A stretch of 64,000 bases of DNA from Paramecium octaurelia (taxonomy: Eukaryota; Ciliophora; Oligohymenophorea; Peniculida; Parameciidae), in NCBI GenBank assembly GCA_905182995.1, contig CAJJDP010000028.1, forward strand, positions 248,001-312,000, given 5' to 3'. This document shows positions 1 to 12,074 of this stretch, piece after piece. A program made the position numbers and the translations under genes. Under the pieces are notes generated by a model, which was not told where the DNA came from, did no database searches, and saw only the letters and a program-made list of their open reading frames with translations. Position 1 is the first letter of the stretch. The number at the start of each line of letters is the position of its first letter.

Positions 1-1107
1 TGAAGTATCTGCATCCTTGCAAACTTTGGGAGAGCAGGCAGCTTCTGCATCTGAGGCTCCCTTGCATTTACCATCTGACCCAATATACCCATCACAAGTT
101 GTCGAAGTGCCTTTATATGAAGAACATGCTCCTCTTGAAGTGGTACATCCTTTACCAGTTGTCACACAACCACTCTTATATTTACCACAATCATCATCAG
201 TTATGTGTGTCTCTGGAGCATCTTTGCATTCCACGACACTGCATGTCTTGCCTTCAGCCACTCCTTTGCATTTACCATCTGAGCCTTTCTTATTTGCACA
301 TACTACGTCATCTCCTGTTTAAGTAGAGCAGGATCCTAAAGGCGACTTTACACATCCGTAACCATTTGTGACACAACCAATCTAGTACTTAGCACATGCA
401 GTATCTGTTGTATAGGTTGTATCTGCATCTGAGCATGATTTCACTACGCACTTATCTTTTCCATCCACTCCTTTACAATAACCATCAGATCCCTTCAATC
501 CCTCACATGATTCAACATCTCCAGTATAGGTAGAGCATTGTCCCAAAGCACTAATACATCCCTTTCCAGTTGTTACGCAACCCTTGATAAAGTTATTGCA
601 TTGTGCATCCGTATTAAATTTTACATCAGCTTCAGTACATTTCTGTTCTCTACAAGATGTATCCCAAACACAAGTGCCTGATCCTCCGCTGCTGCCCTTC
701 CCTGCACAATCTTCTGCGGTTTTATAAGTTGTACAAGTTCCAGGATCAACACAAAATGCTTGTCCATCTGAATTACATTAGTTTGATATTGCTTGGCATT
801 CCGCATCAGTGGCACCCTTATAAGCTGAACAACCAGCAAATATTTAACAAACAGAGTCTAAATAAGCACAGCCTTTGGTTTTTGCACAAGCGCTAGCATC
901 AGTTATGAGTCCACAATATCCTTCAGCAGAAGTGCTTCCAGAATCTGTTTTAGAACAGAGAGAAGTTGTTGTAGACCAATTGCATCCTTATTTGGCCTTA
1001 CAATCGGCTTGAGAGAGAAGTTTCTCGCAATTACATTAATCGGAGACTGCAACATCTGATGTAGAAGCAGTCAAAAGTAAAATACCTAATGTTATCAAAA
1101 TCTTCAT
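1..1107 (-). CDS. Cysteine-rich surface antigen (immobilization-antigen type), 5' part
   Basis: Secreted, probably GPI-anchored coat protein of the Paramecium surface-antigen family. The frame is open for all 369 codons when only TGA is stop. It starts with a short signal peptide (MKILITLGILLLTAS) and then shows repeated cysteine units of about 70-80 residues with recurring patterns such as CVTTGKGC, CAxxKGC and GSDGxCKG. Successive units are similar in sequence, as in the tandem central repeats of this family. The C-terminal part, including any GPI signal, lies beyond the left edge. In the family, one antigen at a time is expressed on the cell surface; nothing in this sequence shows which serotype it is. 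The ATG at 1107 is chosen because the signal peptide follows directly. Family assignment is from the cysteine pattern, not from a search. Confidence 0.85.
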
Positions 1108-2502
1108 TTGATTTAGTAAATAAATAATGAAAGAAGGGTGCAAACTATTCTCCTTTTGAACCTTAGCTAGACTTAACCTTTTTTTATAGAATTTGGTTCA
1201 CTAGTATTTTATGGAACATCTACCTTATAGGTTTGTCTTTCAATACTTTTGGACAATATAATATACAATTGGATATTTTATAATAAAGATGAAGAAATGT
1301 ACTACTTTTGAGAGTAATATTTTGGCTAATGTTCAACTCGATATGTGGGAATATTTCTACTTATCCTAAAAGTAATTGTTTAAGATTCTATAATGTACGA
1401 CGTTAAATTCTATTTCCATCTCTAAATTTAACTCATTTTTAATCTCATAGATATACATACTTCTCAGTTAACACTGCATGAAGATTTTTAGAATTAGAAT
1501 TCAATGATTAAAATTCTTTATTTTTTTATCTTGTTCTATTTGAAAACCTGTAATTGGACTAGGCTTATTCTGATATGGTGTCACTTTTACACCATTCTTT
1601 TGTAACAGAAGAACCTTATAATCTTTTTATCATGGTCAATTCAAAATGAAATAATTTAAAAATGATTGATAAACATTTCCCTTCAATAATATTCACATAC
1701 AACCTAATATATTTAAAATATTAATTTGGACACTAAATTGCGCAAGCTACAAACCTTGAAAGAAAGTAAAACTAATGCAAGGGATAATTTATTTCTAAAT
1801 AATTCTTTGATAACCATAATATAAAGTTTTATTGACTCATATAAGTAAATCTATTCTAAATGAAAATCAGAATCATTTTAATAAAAGGGAAAGAGTACTA
1901 TAATTAGATAAATTACTTTCTCTAATTATATGAGAAATAAAGTCTGTCATTCTTTGTTTAAAATGATTAATTTAATTGCAATCATGCCTTGAAAATAACA
2001 GTTTATATCAAATGAATGCCTAACCTATTTTTATAATAGCTGAAATCAAACATTTCAAAAACGAGTATATTTTTAGTTAAAGAAGCTAAATATAAAAATT
2101 CTTTAACTATTCTTTTACTCTCTTGATTAAAAAATACGCTTAATAACAACCAAAGCATAAGATTTTACTCTTATTTCATAACTCAAATAATTTATTTAAT
2201 CATAAATGTTAATATTTTATAATTTATTTATACTATTAATTATAATTAAAGATTTATTTCAAGCAAATTTTAAAAATATCTCCATAGATTTTATTTATAA
2301 AATGTATTAATTGAAAAATCAATACATTTAATTTCACATATATTATAATTTAAATTTTCCTTTTTTTTCGACAAGCATTTTATCAGAATATCAATTCTTG
2401 CTTTTTTACAGATATTTTAAGATGAAACCTACCGAATATTTAAACTTAAAATTGATAGAATAACCCCTCTATATTTATATTAGAGGTTCATCAGAAAAAA
2501 GA
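1108..2502. other. AT-rich upstream region of the surface antigen gene
   Basis: About 1.4 kb of very AT-rich sequence between the antigen start codon and the next plausible gene. Homopolymer runs and TGA codons in most frames argue against a normal gene. The only protein-like piece is a short minus-strand frame at 1501-1629 (listed separately). It presumably contains the antigen promoter, but no promoter motif can be picked out by eye. Confidence 0.5.
1501..1629 (-). pseudogene. Possible C-terminal remnant of an unknown protein
   Basis: A 43-codon minus-strand frame ends in TGA at 1501-1503 and reads like a real protein tail (contains VLLLQKNGVKVTPYQNKP and GFQIEQDKK). It is stopped upstream by TGA at 1630-1632, has no ATG, and no intron of normal size reconnects it to a longer frame. 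It may be a leftover of a decayed gene or an unrecognised last exon. Function unknown. Confidence 0.25.
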
Positions 2503-2881
2503 ATGGCGAATTCAAATAAATAGAAAAATAGTGCACCTTCATATCATCATTCTAAAGAAGGACAATTAATTTATAATAAAAAAATAAAAAAAGGTTAAGT
2601 CAACTTAACTTGTTTTTTTAAACTTACATCTTGAAGACAAATCCAAATAATCTAATTGTAATTAATAAGCCTAGTACAGAGATTTCTGATAGTCTCATTT
2701 TGATAACAAAGACAATCAAGGGAAGAAGGTGAATAAGATAAGCTTTTACTTAGACCAAGAGTCGAGTTTAACAATAAGAGTAATTTCAATTAATAAAGAT
2801 ACCAAAGATTAAGAGAAGGCGCAAGTTGCGAAAGGAATAGCAAATACCACTTCTTTGTATATAGTATTAGCGATTATTTGA
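2503..2881 (+). CDS. Small hypothetical protein, uncertain model
   Basis: Putative 101-residue protein starting MANSNKQKNS. The model needs two introns at 2599-2636 (38 nt) and 2658-2692 (35 nt), both longer than the usual introns here, so it is tentative. The last exon is the most protein-like part, hydrophilic and then ending in a hydrophobic stretch (TTSLYIVLAII) directly before TGA, which could be a tail-anchor type segment. No family recognised. The next gene begins 80 bp downstream on the same strand. Confidence 0.3.
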
Positions 2882-2961
2882 GAATAAATTATATAATTAT
2901 TTAATATATTTTGCAATATTAGATTTATATAATTATATGAAGAATATGCAATTATCATACG

Positions 2962-3481
2962 ATGAACTCTGCTAAAATAAATTGTTAGCTTTTACTATAT
3001 TTTCTAAAGTAAAAGCCCCCTAGCCATTAATTGAAGTAAATAAAAAGTTTAAATAAGTAAAGTGATACAGCTGAATTTAAATTGGCATTACAAGAGCATA
3101 GATCAAGGGCTTCAACTACTCTCTATTTCTCAGTGCTTTCTACTTTTACTTTTTGCTTAATATTGAAAATGAGAAATCCAATTTATGCATTGACAGCAAG
3201 GTATGAATACAAATAATAAAATAAGATCATCATTTTTCGGAGTAATGAAAAAATACTACTTCGTTCCTGTTTTACTTTCACAACCATTCTAAAAACAGAA
3301 TAGACAACTTTACGATGAGAAGGTGAATAGAATCTTGAAAAAATATGATTTCACTACTCCTGAATTTTAATAGGCATTTAAATAAATTGAAGCTGACGGA
3401 GGATTAAAGAAATTCATGAAAAAGTACCTTACGGAGAAGGATGAAGAGCCATAGCAACCCGTTTAGCAAACATAACAATGA
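2962..3481 (+). CDS. Hypothetical protein with a hydrophobic central segment
   Basis: Predicted 164-residue protein, one 25-nt intron at 3201-3225 (GTATGA...ATAAG), in frame to TGA at 3479-3481. The middle is hydrophobic (TTLYFSVLSTFTFCLIL and YYFVPVLLSQP), followed by a charged C-terminal half ending in a Q/P-rich tail. It could be a small membrane protein. The ATG at 2962 is the first in frame; the internal Met at KMRNPIYAL is an alternative start. No family recognised. It is separated from the kinase gene by about 80 bp. Confidence 0.5.
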
Positions 3482-3564
3482 GAGAGATGTTCATTTATTT
3501 TATTTATGTAATTTCAGAGTCAATATATATATAATTTGAATTAAATAAATTATACTCATCGTTA

Positions 3565-6405
3565 ATGAAGAAAATTAGTTAATAGATGTTAACATTAATG
3601 ACCAAAAATAACTTATAAGATAAACCTTTCACAAACGACCCAAAAAAAAATAAAAGTAAACCCAAGACTGTCAATACAGAGAGACCGTAATACAAAACTC
3701 AGAAGAATGATTTGCTTGACTATTTCAAGAAAGAGAGGAACACTTTCACTTAAGTTGCCAGCTCTTCGAAGGCAATATTGCAGGGAAGCAAAAGCATTGA
3801 TAATTTATAACAATTAAGTTAGAAGAGCGATCGTCTAAAAACTGGTTAATTCAATGTAACTATGACATGTTACTCTTTATAGACTGATGTACGCATCTAA
3901 ACCGATGATGGAAATAGCGCAAGAAGATAAATCTTAAAATAAAAAAACTTATCATTGGCAACCATTTCATAAGATGCTTAAAATATTGATAAAATGTTGA
4001 AAAATTAGTTATCAAAATAACCTCAAACTACAAAGTAATCTTACAACCAATCTCCTCAAAATCAAATCAAATAACCTGTTTATAAATAAAAGGACCAATT
4101 ACTATTTGATTTGCATTTAGTATATTATATAATATACCTAGCTAAAAAATAGTGTGTGCACTAACGAGTGTCAGAATTATTTAAATTTAAAATAGAATAA
4201 ATAATCTATTTAATCCAATCCATCATAAAATCATCGATAATCGATTGAGGATATGTTTTCTAGTTAAAAACTATTAAAAGGATCCATATAATTTCAATCA
4301 TAAAAGCCTAAAAGAAATGAAAGCGAGTCTAAATCAACCAATTAAAGTCATATAAAAACTGAATATTCCGCTGGGTCCAATTAATAATTCCTAATATAAA
4401 AAAGCAAGGAAGAAACCGTTTAATATGATCTTAACAAGTACTTACAAATAGTTCTTTTCTATAAATAATAAAAGTAGGATATATTGTTTAAATCATAGAT
4501 ACAATTACTTATACGAATACTAAAATTAAACTACCGATGATTTGTACAATTATTTAATACAATAAATTGCATGCATAGAAAGGTCATTTACAAAACTTGG
4601 CAGTGGAACAGGCTCAACTGAAGTAGATTAAATATAATAAGGTATTCAAATTAAAGATTTTTAGAATTAAATAAAATATGTCAATTTCAAACTGTTTCCA
4701 AAAATATCCCCTATGATTACTACTTGACAATCTCAAATTTAACTTTGGATGTTTTCAAAGGAATATTGTTGTAGGTTCAACCACTATATTCATAACCAAT
4801 TACAACAAAAAGGGTTGGATTGAAGGATTTCACTTTAGTAAAATGTATAGGAGTAGGGGGTTTTTCGAGAGTTTATATGGTAAGAAAAAGAGACAACGGA
4901 AAATTTTATGCTTTAAAACTCATTGACAAGAAGTTCATACTAGACAATCAAAAAGAGATTATCGTACAAAATGAAAGAGACATAATGGTTCAGATGGAGA
5001 ATCAATTTGTTACTCCATTGCATTATGCATTCGAGACTAAATATTATATCGCATTTGTTCTAGATTACTGTGCTGGAGGTGAACTATTTTACCATCTACG
5101 AAAATTGAAAAGATTGAATGAACAAGATGCTAAGTTTTATTTTGTAGAAATTTGCATTGGTATGGCTTATCTACATTCCAAAAACATTGTTTATAGAGAC
5201 ATTAAACCAGAAAATATTCTTTTAGATTTGCATGGCCATTTATTATTAAGTGATTTTGGTTTATCAAAGCCTGATATGACAGCAGATGATTTCGCCTATT
5301 CGTTTTGTGGATCCCCAGAATACATGGCTCCAGAAATGCTGATGAAAACAGGTCATAACTATTTAGTTGATTGCTATTGTTTAGGAGCTTTGCTTTATGA
5401 ATTAGTTACTGGATTACCTCCATTTTATTCTCATAATACACAAGAAATATATAATTCAATTTTGACTGAAGCTGTAGAATTTCCTTAGTATGTTCAAATA
5501 TCTCCAGTTTTGAAAGAACTCATCTTACAATTACTTTAAAAAGATCCAACTGAAAGATTTGGTTACAATGGTGGAATTGTTGAAATTCTCACACATCAAT
5601 GGTTTCATGATGTTGACTTCGAGGCCATTGTCAATAAAGAGTTGAAAACCCCTTATAAACCAGAACCTCTTAAGTATAATTTTGATGAAGAAGAATTTAA
5701 TAAAGGCGACACTGAATTTAGGAAGTAATATTAGGCAAACATGTAGAAGGAATTTCAAGTATTGAATTATATATATCTAGAATGTTGATACAGCGAATTA
5801 CGTATTAAAAAACTTTTATTATTCAAGAGAATCCCAGTTTGGACTTGTAAAAACTAAAAGAACAAATGAGGTTAATCTTAATCAACTCAAAACTCAAGCA
5901 ATTCCTCCTGAGGCATAATCTCCAAGCAGAACTTAATAGCTGTTATTATAATAAAAGGGAGAATATAATTCATATTAGTCTATTCTGGCCTCTCCTTAAG
6001 AGGGAAAAAGAATTAATAGACAAACTGGAAAAAGTGAGGTTTATGATTATTTTAAGAAGCATGATTTGATGACAAAATCATCTCAACTTCTACAATAATC
6101 TACTAAATTAGGCCATTCATATTCAAAAACAATGCAATAGGCCCAAAACTCTTTATAAGATTTAAAAGTAAATTGAAATTATTATTATTTAGTAATTCAA
6201 ATTATTTGTTGATTAATCCAAAGCTTTAATTTGTTCAGATAGAACAACTACAATGCCAGATTAAAACCATAAAAATATTACCGAGAGAATTAAAACAGAA
6301 CAATTTGGAAATCTGCCATCTCCTAAAACTACTAATAACAGTTCATTGAATAAGTTAAATCATTTTTCAAAACTATTTGTATCTGAGAAATAAAAATAAA
6401 AATGA
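3565..6405 (+). CDS. AGC-family serine/threonine protein kinase
   Basis: ATP-dependent Ser/Thr kinase of about 907 residues. A Q/N/S-rich N-terminal region of roughly 390 residues precedes the catalytic domain (about 4820-5620). Visible motifs are the glycine loop GVGGFSRVY, the ATP lysine in ALKLIDKK, the catalytic loop YRDIKPENIL, DFGLSKPD, and the activation segment CGSPEYMAPEM. The YRDxKPEN form and the tail after the domain point to the AGC group (PKA/PKG/PKB/S6K), but the exact subfamily is not clear and no second-messenger domain was seen. Introns are at 4120-4141, 4474-4498, 4642-4664, 5759-5780 and 6168-6192; removing them leaves 2724 nt in frame. The downstream region (to 6405) is low in complexity and hydrophilic. 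Confidence 0.9.
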
Positions 6406-8181
6406 TGAATTACCTTAATTTAATATTTTAACAATATTAATTCAATAAAATTATATATATAATATATGCTTGATTCTTAAAATTGATATTAAACTCTATA
6501 TGCTAATTAGTTTATTTATTATTTAAGAATATTATGTAAATAAGATTTTATTTATGTAACATTTTATTACTTAAGCCTATGATATCTCAATTTTTATTTA
6601 CAAGACTTTAAAACGGCAGTAATTTGAAATGTATATTGTTAATATATAATCTATTACTCTCACTTTCTTCATCTTTCTGAAATAAATAATAATAATATTT
6701 TTGGTAAAGTAAACTTCATCAAGAGTTTAATTTATTAAATTTAATTTAAATCTTAAATTGAAAAATAAATATCAAATTTATAATATCATTTTAGTAGTAG
6801 CATTGATATTATATATACAATTAATAAAACAATGATACCAAAAACTATTAATTTAACAATTTTATCATTTTATTCAGGAATGGGCACTTATTCATATTTT
6901 GAGGACTAAAATCCTTAAAATCATTTATATCTGGAGATTAGTTCTTCCATTCTAAATTAGGGTTCCTATATTTAATTTCGTCAAGTTAAAAATTGAATGG
7001 AGTATTATTTTCTTTGAATTCAAACTCTTCTTTACTATTTTGATATTAGCCTTTAAATTAGTTTTTTTAGTTCTATTGAATATATTGGATGGCCAGTGAG
7101 TTAAGGGCTATTCAATTTAAGTATTCTTTTATGTTGTATTATATTTAGAGTTTATTTTTTCTATTTCTGGATCTGGCTAATAGGCTTAAAAAGTTCTTCA
7201 ATTCTTCCCTGAATTCACTTTATGCTTAAAATTTTCATTCGTCTTTACTAGTATAGTATAGCATTATAGTTGTTTTAAGGCATTTTAGAAAAAAATAATG
7301 TCTTTTGTTCCAATTTAGCTCTATTATTTTCACATTTATAACATATGAAATTGACTTAATTTATTTTAATTAAATCTAACATTTAAGGTCTATCAATTTA
7401 AAATAAAAATAATCTTAGAGAAAATTCAGGTGATCATGAAATTAAATTTTTAAATGAAAGTAATCAATCGGCAATTTTGAATGATTCAAAATTATTATTT
7501 TTGTCCAACAAATTTTAACTTAATTATTCAAAAATTAGTTAGAAACACATTTAAATTTCAATCAACTCTATCTGTTGTAAATAATTAAATAAAAATATTA
7601 ACTGCAATAGTATATATTAATTAGATTGATAATGAAGACTCTATACTTTATTTTAATAATACCCAAATTTGAGCAAAATAATCAATATTTAATAAACTTA
7701 ATATATATTCAGAATAGTTTAGATCAATAAGAATCTGTCAATATATTCAGAATAGATAATTTAAAAAAAAATATTAATATTCAAATAAGATAGAATTTTA
7801 GTAATAAATCTGATTAGAAAAATTAGAGACACGTAGAATAAATTTTAATAAAGCCTGAACATGAAAAATCAATTGGTTGTTTTAAAAAAGGAAAGTAGGT
7901 GTGTGTACTTTAATTAAATTTTTTTTAATTTAAATAATCATTGAATATAGAAAAGTCATAAAAAATTTATGTAAACAAACAAATTTAGGAAAAATAATTA
8001 TTTTATATAATTATTATCATTAACTTAAAGTTTTCGTAACCTAAGTGATAAAAACTATAAAAAAATTTTAATAAATATTGAAGTATTTTTTGTACATAAT
8101 ATTGAAACAAACATATAATTTAAATATTTAGTTTTTATTTATGATATAGTGATAATAATTGGACAAATTTCTCTTAATTAA
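6406..8181. other. AT-rich region with unresolved open frames
   Basis: About 1.8 kb with no model I can defend. Long TGA-free frames occur on both strands, as expected at this base composition. The best plus-strand frame (7018-7629) resembles a multi-TM protein followed by a hydrophilic tail, but it lacks an ATG and no short intron bridges the preceding TGA codons. Minus-strand alternatives are equally protein-like. This may be a decayed gene. A 15-bp direct repeat is present at 7703-7717 and 7741-7755. Confidence 0.4.
7703..7755. repeat. 15-bp direct repeat
   Basis: The 15-mer ATATATTCAGAATAG occurs at 7703-7717 and again at 7741-7755, separated by 23 bp, within the AT-rich unresolved region. 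No element is recognised around it. Confidence 0.6.
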
Positions 8182-9375
8182 TCACATTTAAATTTCAACC
8201 GTGCTGTTGCTTATTAATTTTTATTTATCATACGAATTTATTTGCTTTTCCATAACTTGTTATTGGGACATAGTTAATGATGTTTTGGTTAAAAAGCCAG
8301 AGGGAAATTAAAAAATCTCTTGAATTTTAGCTTAATCAACATTTTAGTAGTTAATAAGTTTTTGTAAAAACATATGAAGAATGCTATCAGATTATTATTT
8401 TTTCAATTCATCAGCATGTTCTTACTTAATAGATCCTATTATCTATAAGATTTATTAATAAGTGAATTTTTTATGCATGAGATATTTGAGTAACTGTTTT
8501 ATTAGTTTTGGACAATTTAGTTAGGGTTCTGCATTCTCTAATAGAATCTACTCTATAGATTCTAATCGTGAAAATCCCTAAGTTGAACTCATTTTTCCAG
8601 TAAAAAATAAATAATATTTCTTGGTAGCTTCAATAAAAACTGTCATTAATTCTTCTTTATCCGGTTCTTAACCTTTCATTATTTAGCTGATAATTTCGTT
8701 AGGATTATGACAATAATCTAAAATAAACACTTAATTGGTAGAGATGGAATTGATTTTTGATTTTTCCAAAAATTCAAACATTCTTTAGGTTTGTGAGCAA
8801 CAATTAAATATCTTTAAATCGAAATCATCAATAAATTCTTGCTGCCTTACATATTTCAATTATTAAAATATTTTTTAATTCTTCAGTTTATTTAAGTACT
8901 CATGATCATCATCCAAAGTATAAATGTTGAATGTTTTTTGTTAAAGATAATATAGGAGTAGTTATTCATCATTTGAGTAAGGTATGAAAACTTGTAGATT
9001 TTTGCCAAAGTTGTTAGATTTTTCAGCAATTATTTATAATAATTCTAAAGGTATATTTTTGGGAAAAGAGTTGAACAAAATATATTGTTCGGTATTTCTG
9101 GCTAGAGAATAATGTTCTTTACCATAAAGGGATAATTTTGTTGATTATGTTGACTGATTTTTCATCTCTTCAGAAAGGCAGTAGATGCCTTGACCTTAAA
9201 AAACACTGTTTTTTGAGAAGTATTGTTCTGCAGTGGTATCTGATACCTCTTAATTATTAAGTAAATAACAGCAATACATATTTTCTTGTATGTATATTAT
9301 GCTTATGGAATAAAATTTATTGATAGGAAAAGGTATTTAAAATGAGATATATGAATTAAAATTAGGAGAATTCAT
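8182..9375 (-). CDS. Hypothetical 397-residue protein, intronless
   Basis: One uninterrupted minus-strand frame of 398 codons from ATG at 9375 to TGA at 8182. Composition is that of a globular protein, with mixed charged and hydrophobic residues (for example EQYILFNSFPKNIPLELL and KNLQVFIPYSNDEQLLLYYL) and an acidic linker TLDDDHEYL near residue 160. The N-terminus has a few hydrophobic residues (NKFYSISIIYI) but no clear signal peptide. No motif or family recognised. It is flanked on both sides by low-coding-density sequence, so it may be an orphan or fast-evolving gene. Confidence 0.6.
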
Positions 9376-9694
9376 CCTCTTAGAAGCAATAAATAAAATG
9401 ATAGATAATTAATAAATAAGCAGTTTGAATACCTTAATATAATAATATTATGGTAGAGCAATCCAAATAATCATTTTATTTTTCTGGAAAATACTTTCGT
9501 TTATTTTTGTTGGATAGTTAATTATACAATAGAACCTAGCAATAAATTCTCAGCAGCTAATTATTAATATTAGTTGAAAAGTATGAACTGGAATTTTCCA
9601 AACTTCAGATTTGGTTATAAAATACAAGAAAAAATAATATAGAATAATTATTTAATTGTGGTTTCGATGCCTGAATTATAAAAATTTAAAATAG

Positions 9695-9994
9695 ATGAAA
9701 TCATTTGTATATTGGGAAAGTAGATTTAAGATAATATTTTTAATTAATTCATAAACTATTGAAAGTTAAAAGAAAACTTTGCATCCTTATATATTTTTAA
9801 GTACGTTAACATATATTTAAGCAAGAAAGTTATTTGATAAGGTACTTAGATGGGGAAAAGATGGAAATCGATCATTATCAAACTATTTATATAATTCATT
9901 TGGATCTTTAGCTGATGCAATTATTGGTGTTATTATATAGAGTTTAATTTTAATATTGGCAGTAGAATTTCGCGATGCAATATTTTATAAATGA
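9695..9994 (+). CDS. Small hypothetical membrane protein, weak
   Basis: 100-codon plus-strand frame from ATG 9695 to TGA 9992-9994. The N-terminal half is basic; the end contains a good hydrophobic segment (ADAIIGVIIQSLILILAVEF). Its stop lies only 3 bp from the stop of the minus-strand gene that follows, the convergent spacing common in this window. With TGA as the only stop, frames of this size also occur by chance, so the call rests mainly on the residue pattern of the last 60 codons. Confidence 0.25.
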
Positions 9995-9997
9995 TAA

Positions 9998-10705
9998 TCA
10001 TTTAGTAAATTTTGATTTAGCTATGCTAAGTTATTCTTACTACCTCCTTAATTCTTATATTTTGAGTTCCTGGCACCTTATGATTTCTTCTTCTAACTTT
10101 TTAGTTTTCTCCACTTCCTTTAAATATTCATTGTGTCTGTTCTGCAATTGCAATCCTCTTAAATAGCTCTAGGCTTTGAAATCCTTAACAGATTTGTTGA
10201 TTTCTTTCACTGACGAATAGAATTACTCAGTCTACTCTATTTCTGTGTAAAGTTTTCTCTTTTCATCCTTTTTTACATCCTATTTTATTTGATGGTCCTG
10301 AACTCCGTTGTTCCAAGACATGTTTAATTCGATTTAACTATTCCGTTTGATTCGATTAAGAGAATAATCAGGTGTGAGTTCATGCTATGATAGTTACTTT
10401 TTTCTATCAACAAAGTAGTTCTTGTCATTGGTTTCAAATCGTTTCTCTTCAAACTTCAAAATATTTGCGTACCGCTATTTTTCAATTGTCCCTTGAGTCT
10501 TTTCATTTTATAATTTTTAAGTTTAATTATAATATGAGTAATAACTACTATTTTATTTTGTATGTCCATGTTATAAAGTCTTGGTTTAGGAGAGGTTATC
10601 TTGAAATACAGTCTGACTAACAAATGTTGGATTGATGTAATCAGGATTCTTTTTGCCTAAATTATATGGAGACTATGATTTAGTGGGAGCAATTGGCTTA
10701 TGCAT
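9998..10705 (-). CDS. Coiled-coil protein, 235 residues
   Basis: Intronless minus-strand frame of 236 codons, ATG at 10705, TGA at 9998. The first 80 residues are polar and Q/N/Y-rich (starts MHKPIAPTKSQSPYNLG; includes NPDYINPTFVSQTVF). The second half is a continuous charged helix (YLKEVEKTKKLEEEII, then QELRRQQEQLS) typical of a coiled coil. No catalytic motif. A cytoskeletal or ciliary structural role is possible but only inferred from composition. An internal ATG at 10321 is an alternative start, but the frame upstream is clearly coding. Confidence 0.7.
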
Positions 10706-10744
10706 TTTTATTAAGTTCATATTCGTTATTATTTATTATTTAAT

Positions 10745-12040
10745 ATGAATTTAAGGCCATTTATTAAAACCCACATAAAGACTATGATGACAAATTTTGA
10801 AGTTAACAGAGGACCCTTTGATTCGTTTCTAAGAGAATACTATAAAAACAACAAGACTCTTGGGCCTTCTGAATGGTCAATAATTCCTAAACCGCATTTG
10901 ATCTCATCAGAAATGATGTTCTGCTCTCTCATTTTACAAAAGATGTGGATAGAAATGTGATCCCTTATCCCATATATCTAATTATGAAAAGGACCAAAAT
11001 ATTCCACTGTAAGATTATATTTTTGATCAATTAAAAAGGAATATTAGATGTAGCTGTCAGAGATGTAAATAATACATTCTATTTAAGACTCTTCCAATTC
11101 GTTTCTGATTAATATGTTTAAAAAAGGCTTATGAGTTCTTTATTGCATTGAATACCAAAGCGCCGTTGACTAAAAGAATAAATCTAATTGAAACAACCAG
11201 AGGGAATTTAATTCCCATCATTATAAATGTTTAGTTAATGAAGGAGTTGTAACACCTTTATTTCAAAAAGACTTTGACTTCCACCTAAGTATTAATAGTG
11301 AGCAAAGAGAATAATGTGAATTTGAGTGATACAGATTAATTTATAGACGGATTGTTTCAAATTCAAGATGAGGCCTCACAAGTCTGTGCTCTTAGAGTTC
11401 AATGCAAACCTAATGATAAAGTACTTAATTATTGTGCTGGATCTGGAGGTAAAACTTTGGCATTTGCTCATCAAATGGGAGGTAAAGGAGTGATTGAGAT
11501 TAATGATACTAGAAGTGAGCAATTTCTAAAGCAACAATTAGATTGAGAAGAGAAGGTAGTTCTTGACAACAAAAGTTTAAATATGATTGGATTCTATTAG
11601 ATGTTCCTTGTACTGGTTTAGGAACATTGAGAGGAAATCCTGACTCAAAATATAGATTTTCTTCGGAGAGATTAAATGGTATACTTATGAATTGAAGTAG
11701 ATTTAATAAAACTGTAATAAGACATATTCGATAAGCGATAATATACTTACGATAAGATGGAGTGATAGTTTATTTAACTTGTACCTTTTGAAAGATGAAA
11801 ATTAGAATCAAGTTAAGCATTTTTGCAAGAAATATAATTTAAGTGTAGTGGATAACGATTACTTCTAGAGCTTACCTGAGAAAGGTGGAATGGATAGCTT
11901 TTTTAGTATTAGTTTGAGAAAAATTGAGTATGAATATAATAATATGATGTTGATTTTAAATTCAAAGATGATCTCTTAGATCTTGATGGAGACTTGATGA
12001 ATGAGGAAGAGATACTAAGAAAGAGCATATTGTTGTTATT
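10745..12040 (+). pseudogene. Decayed NSUN/RsmB-type RNA m5C methyltransferase
   Basis: Remnant of a SAM-dependent RNA cytosine-5 methyltransferase (NOL1/NOP2/Sun family). Family landmarks appear in several frames: FQIQDEASQVCALRV and NYCAGSGGKTLAFAHQMGGKG (SAM-binding loop), then WILLDVPCTGLGTLRGNPD (the PC motif with the catalytic cysteine), then DGVIVYLTCTF (TC-motif region). The reading frame changes at least four to five times: near 10870, between PCTG and the TC motif, directly after the TC motif near 11790, and near 11945. In-frame TGA codons are also present, and these cannot be explained by introns of normal size. The gene is therefore broken. An intact paralog elsewhere would fit the whole-genome duplication history of Paramecium. 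Confidence 0.8.
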
Positions 12041-12074
12041 AATACAATAATTTAAATTATATTTAAATCTTTTT

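Noticed and set aside
9348-9694. Upstream extension of the small membrane frame at 9695
   Set aside because: A protein-like ATG at 9583 is not in frame with 9695 by coordinate, and the region overlaps the start of the minus-strand gene.
10387-10620. Plus-strand frame of 77 codons starting MIVTFF
   Set aside because: It is the shadow of the minus-strand coiled-coil gene (9998-10705), whose extended N-terminus reads as continuous protein.
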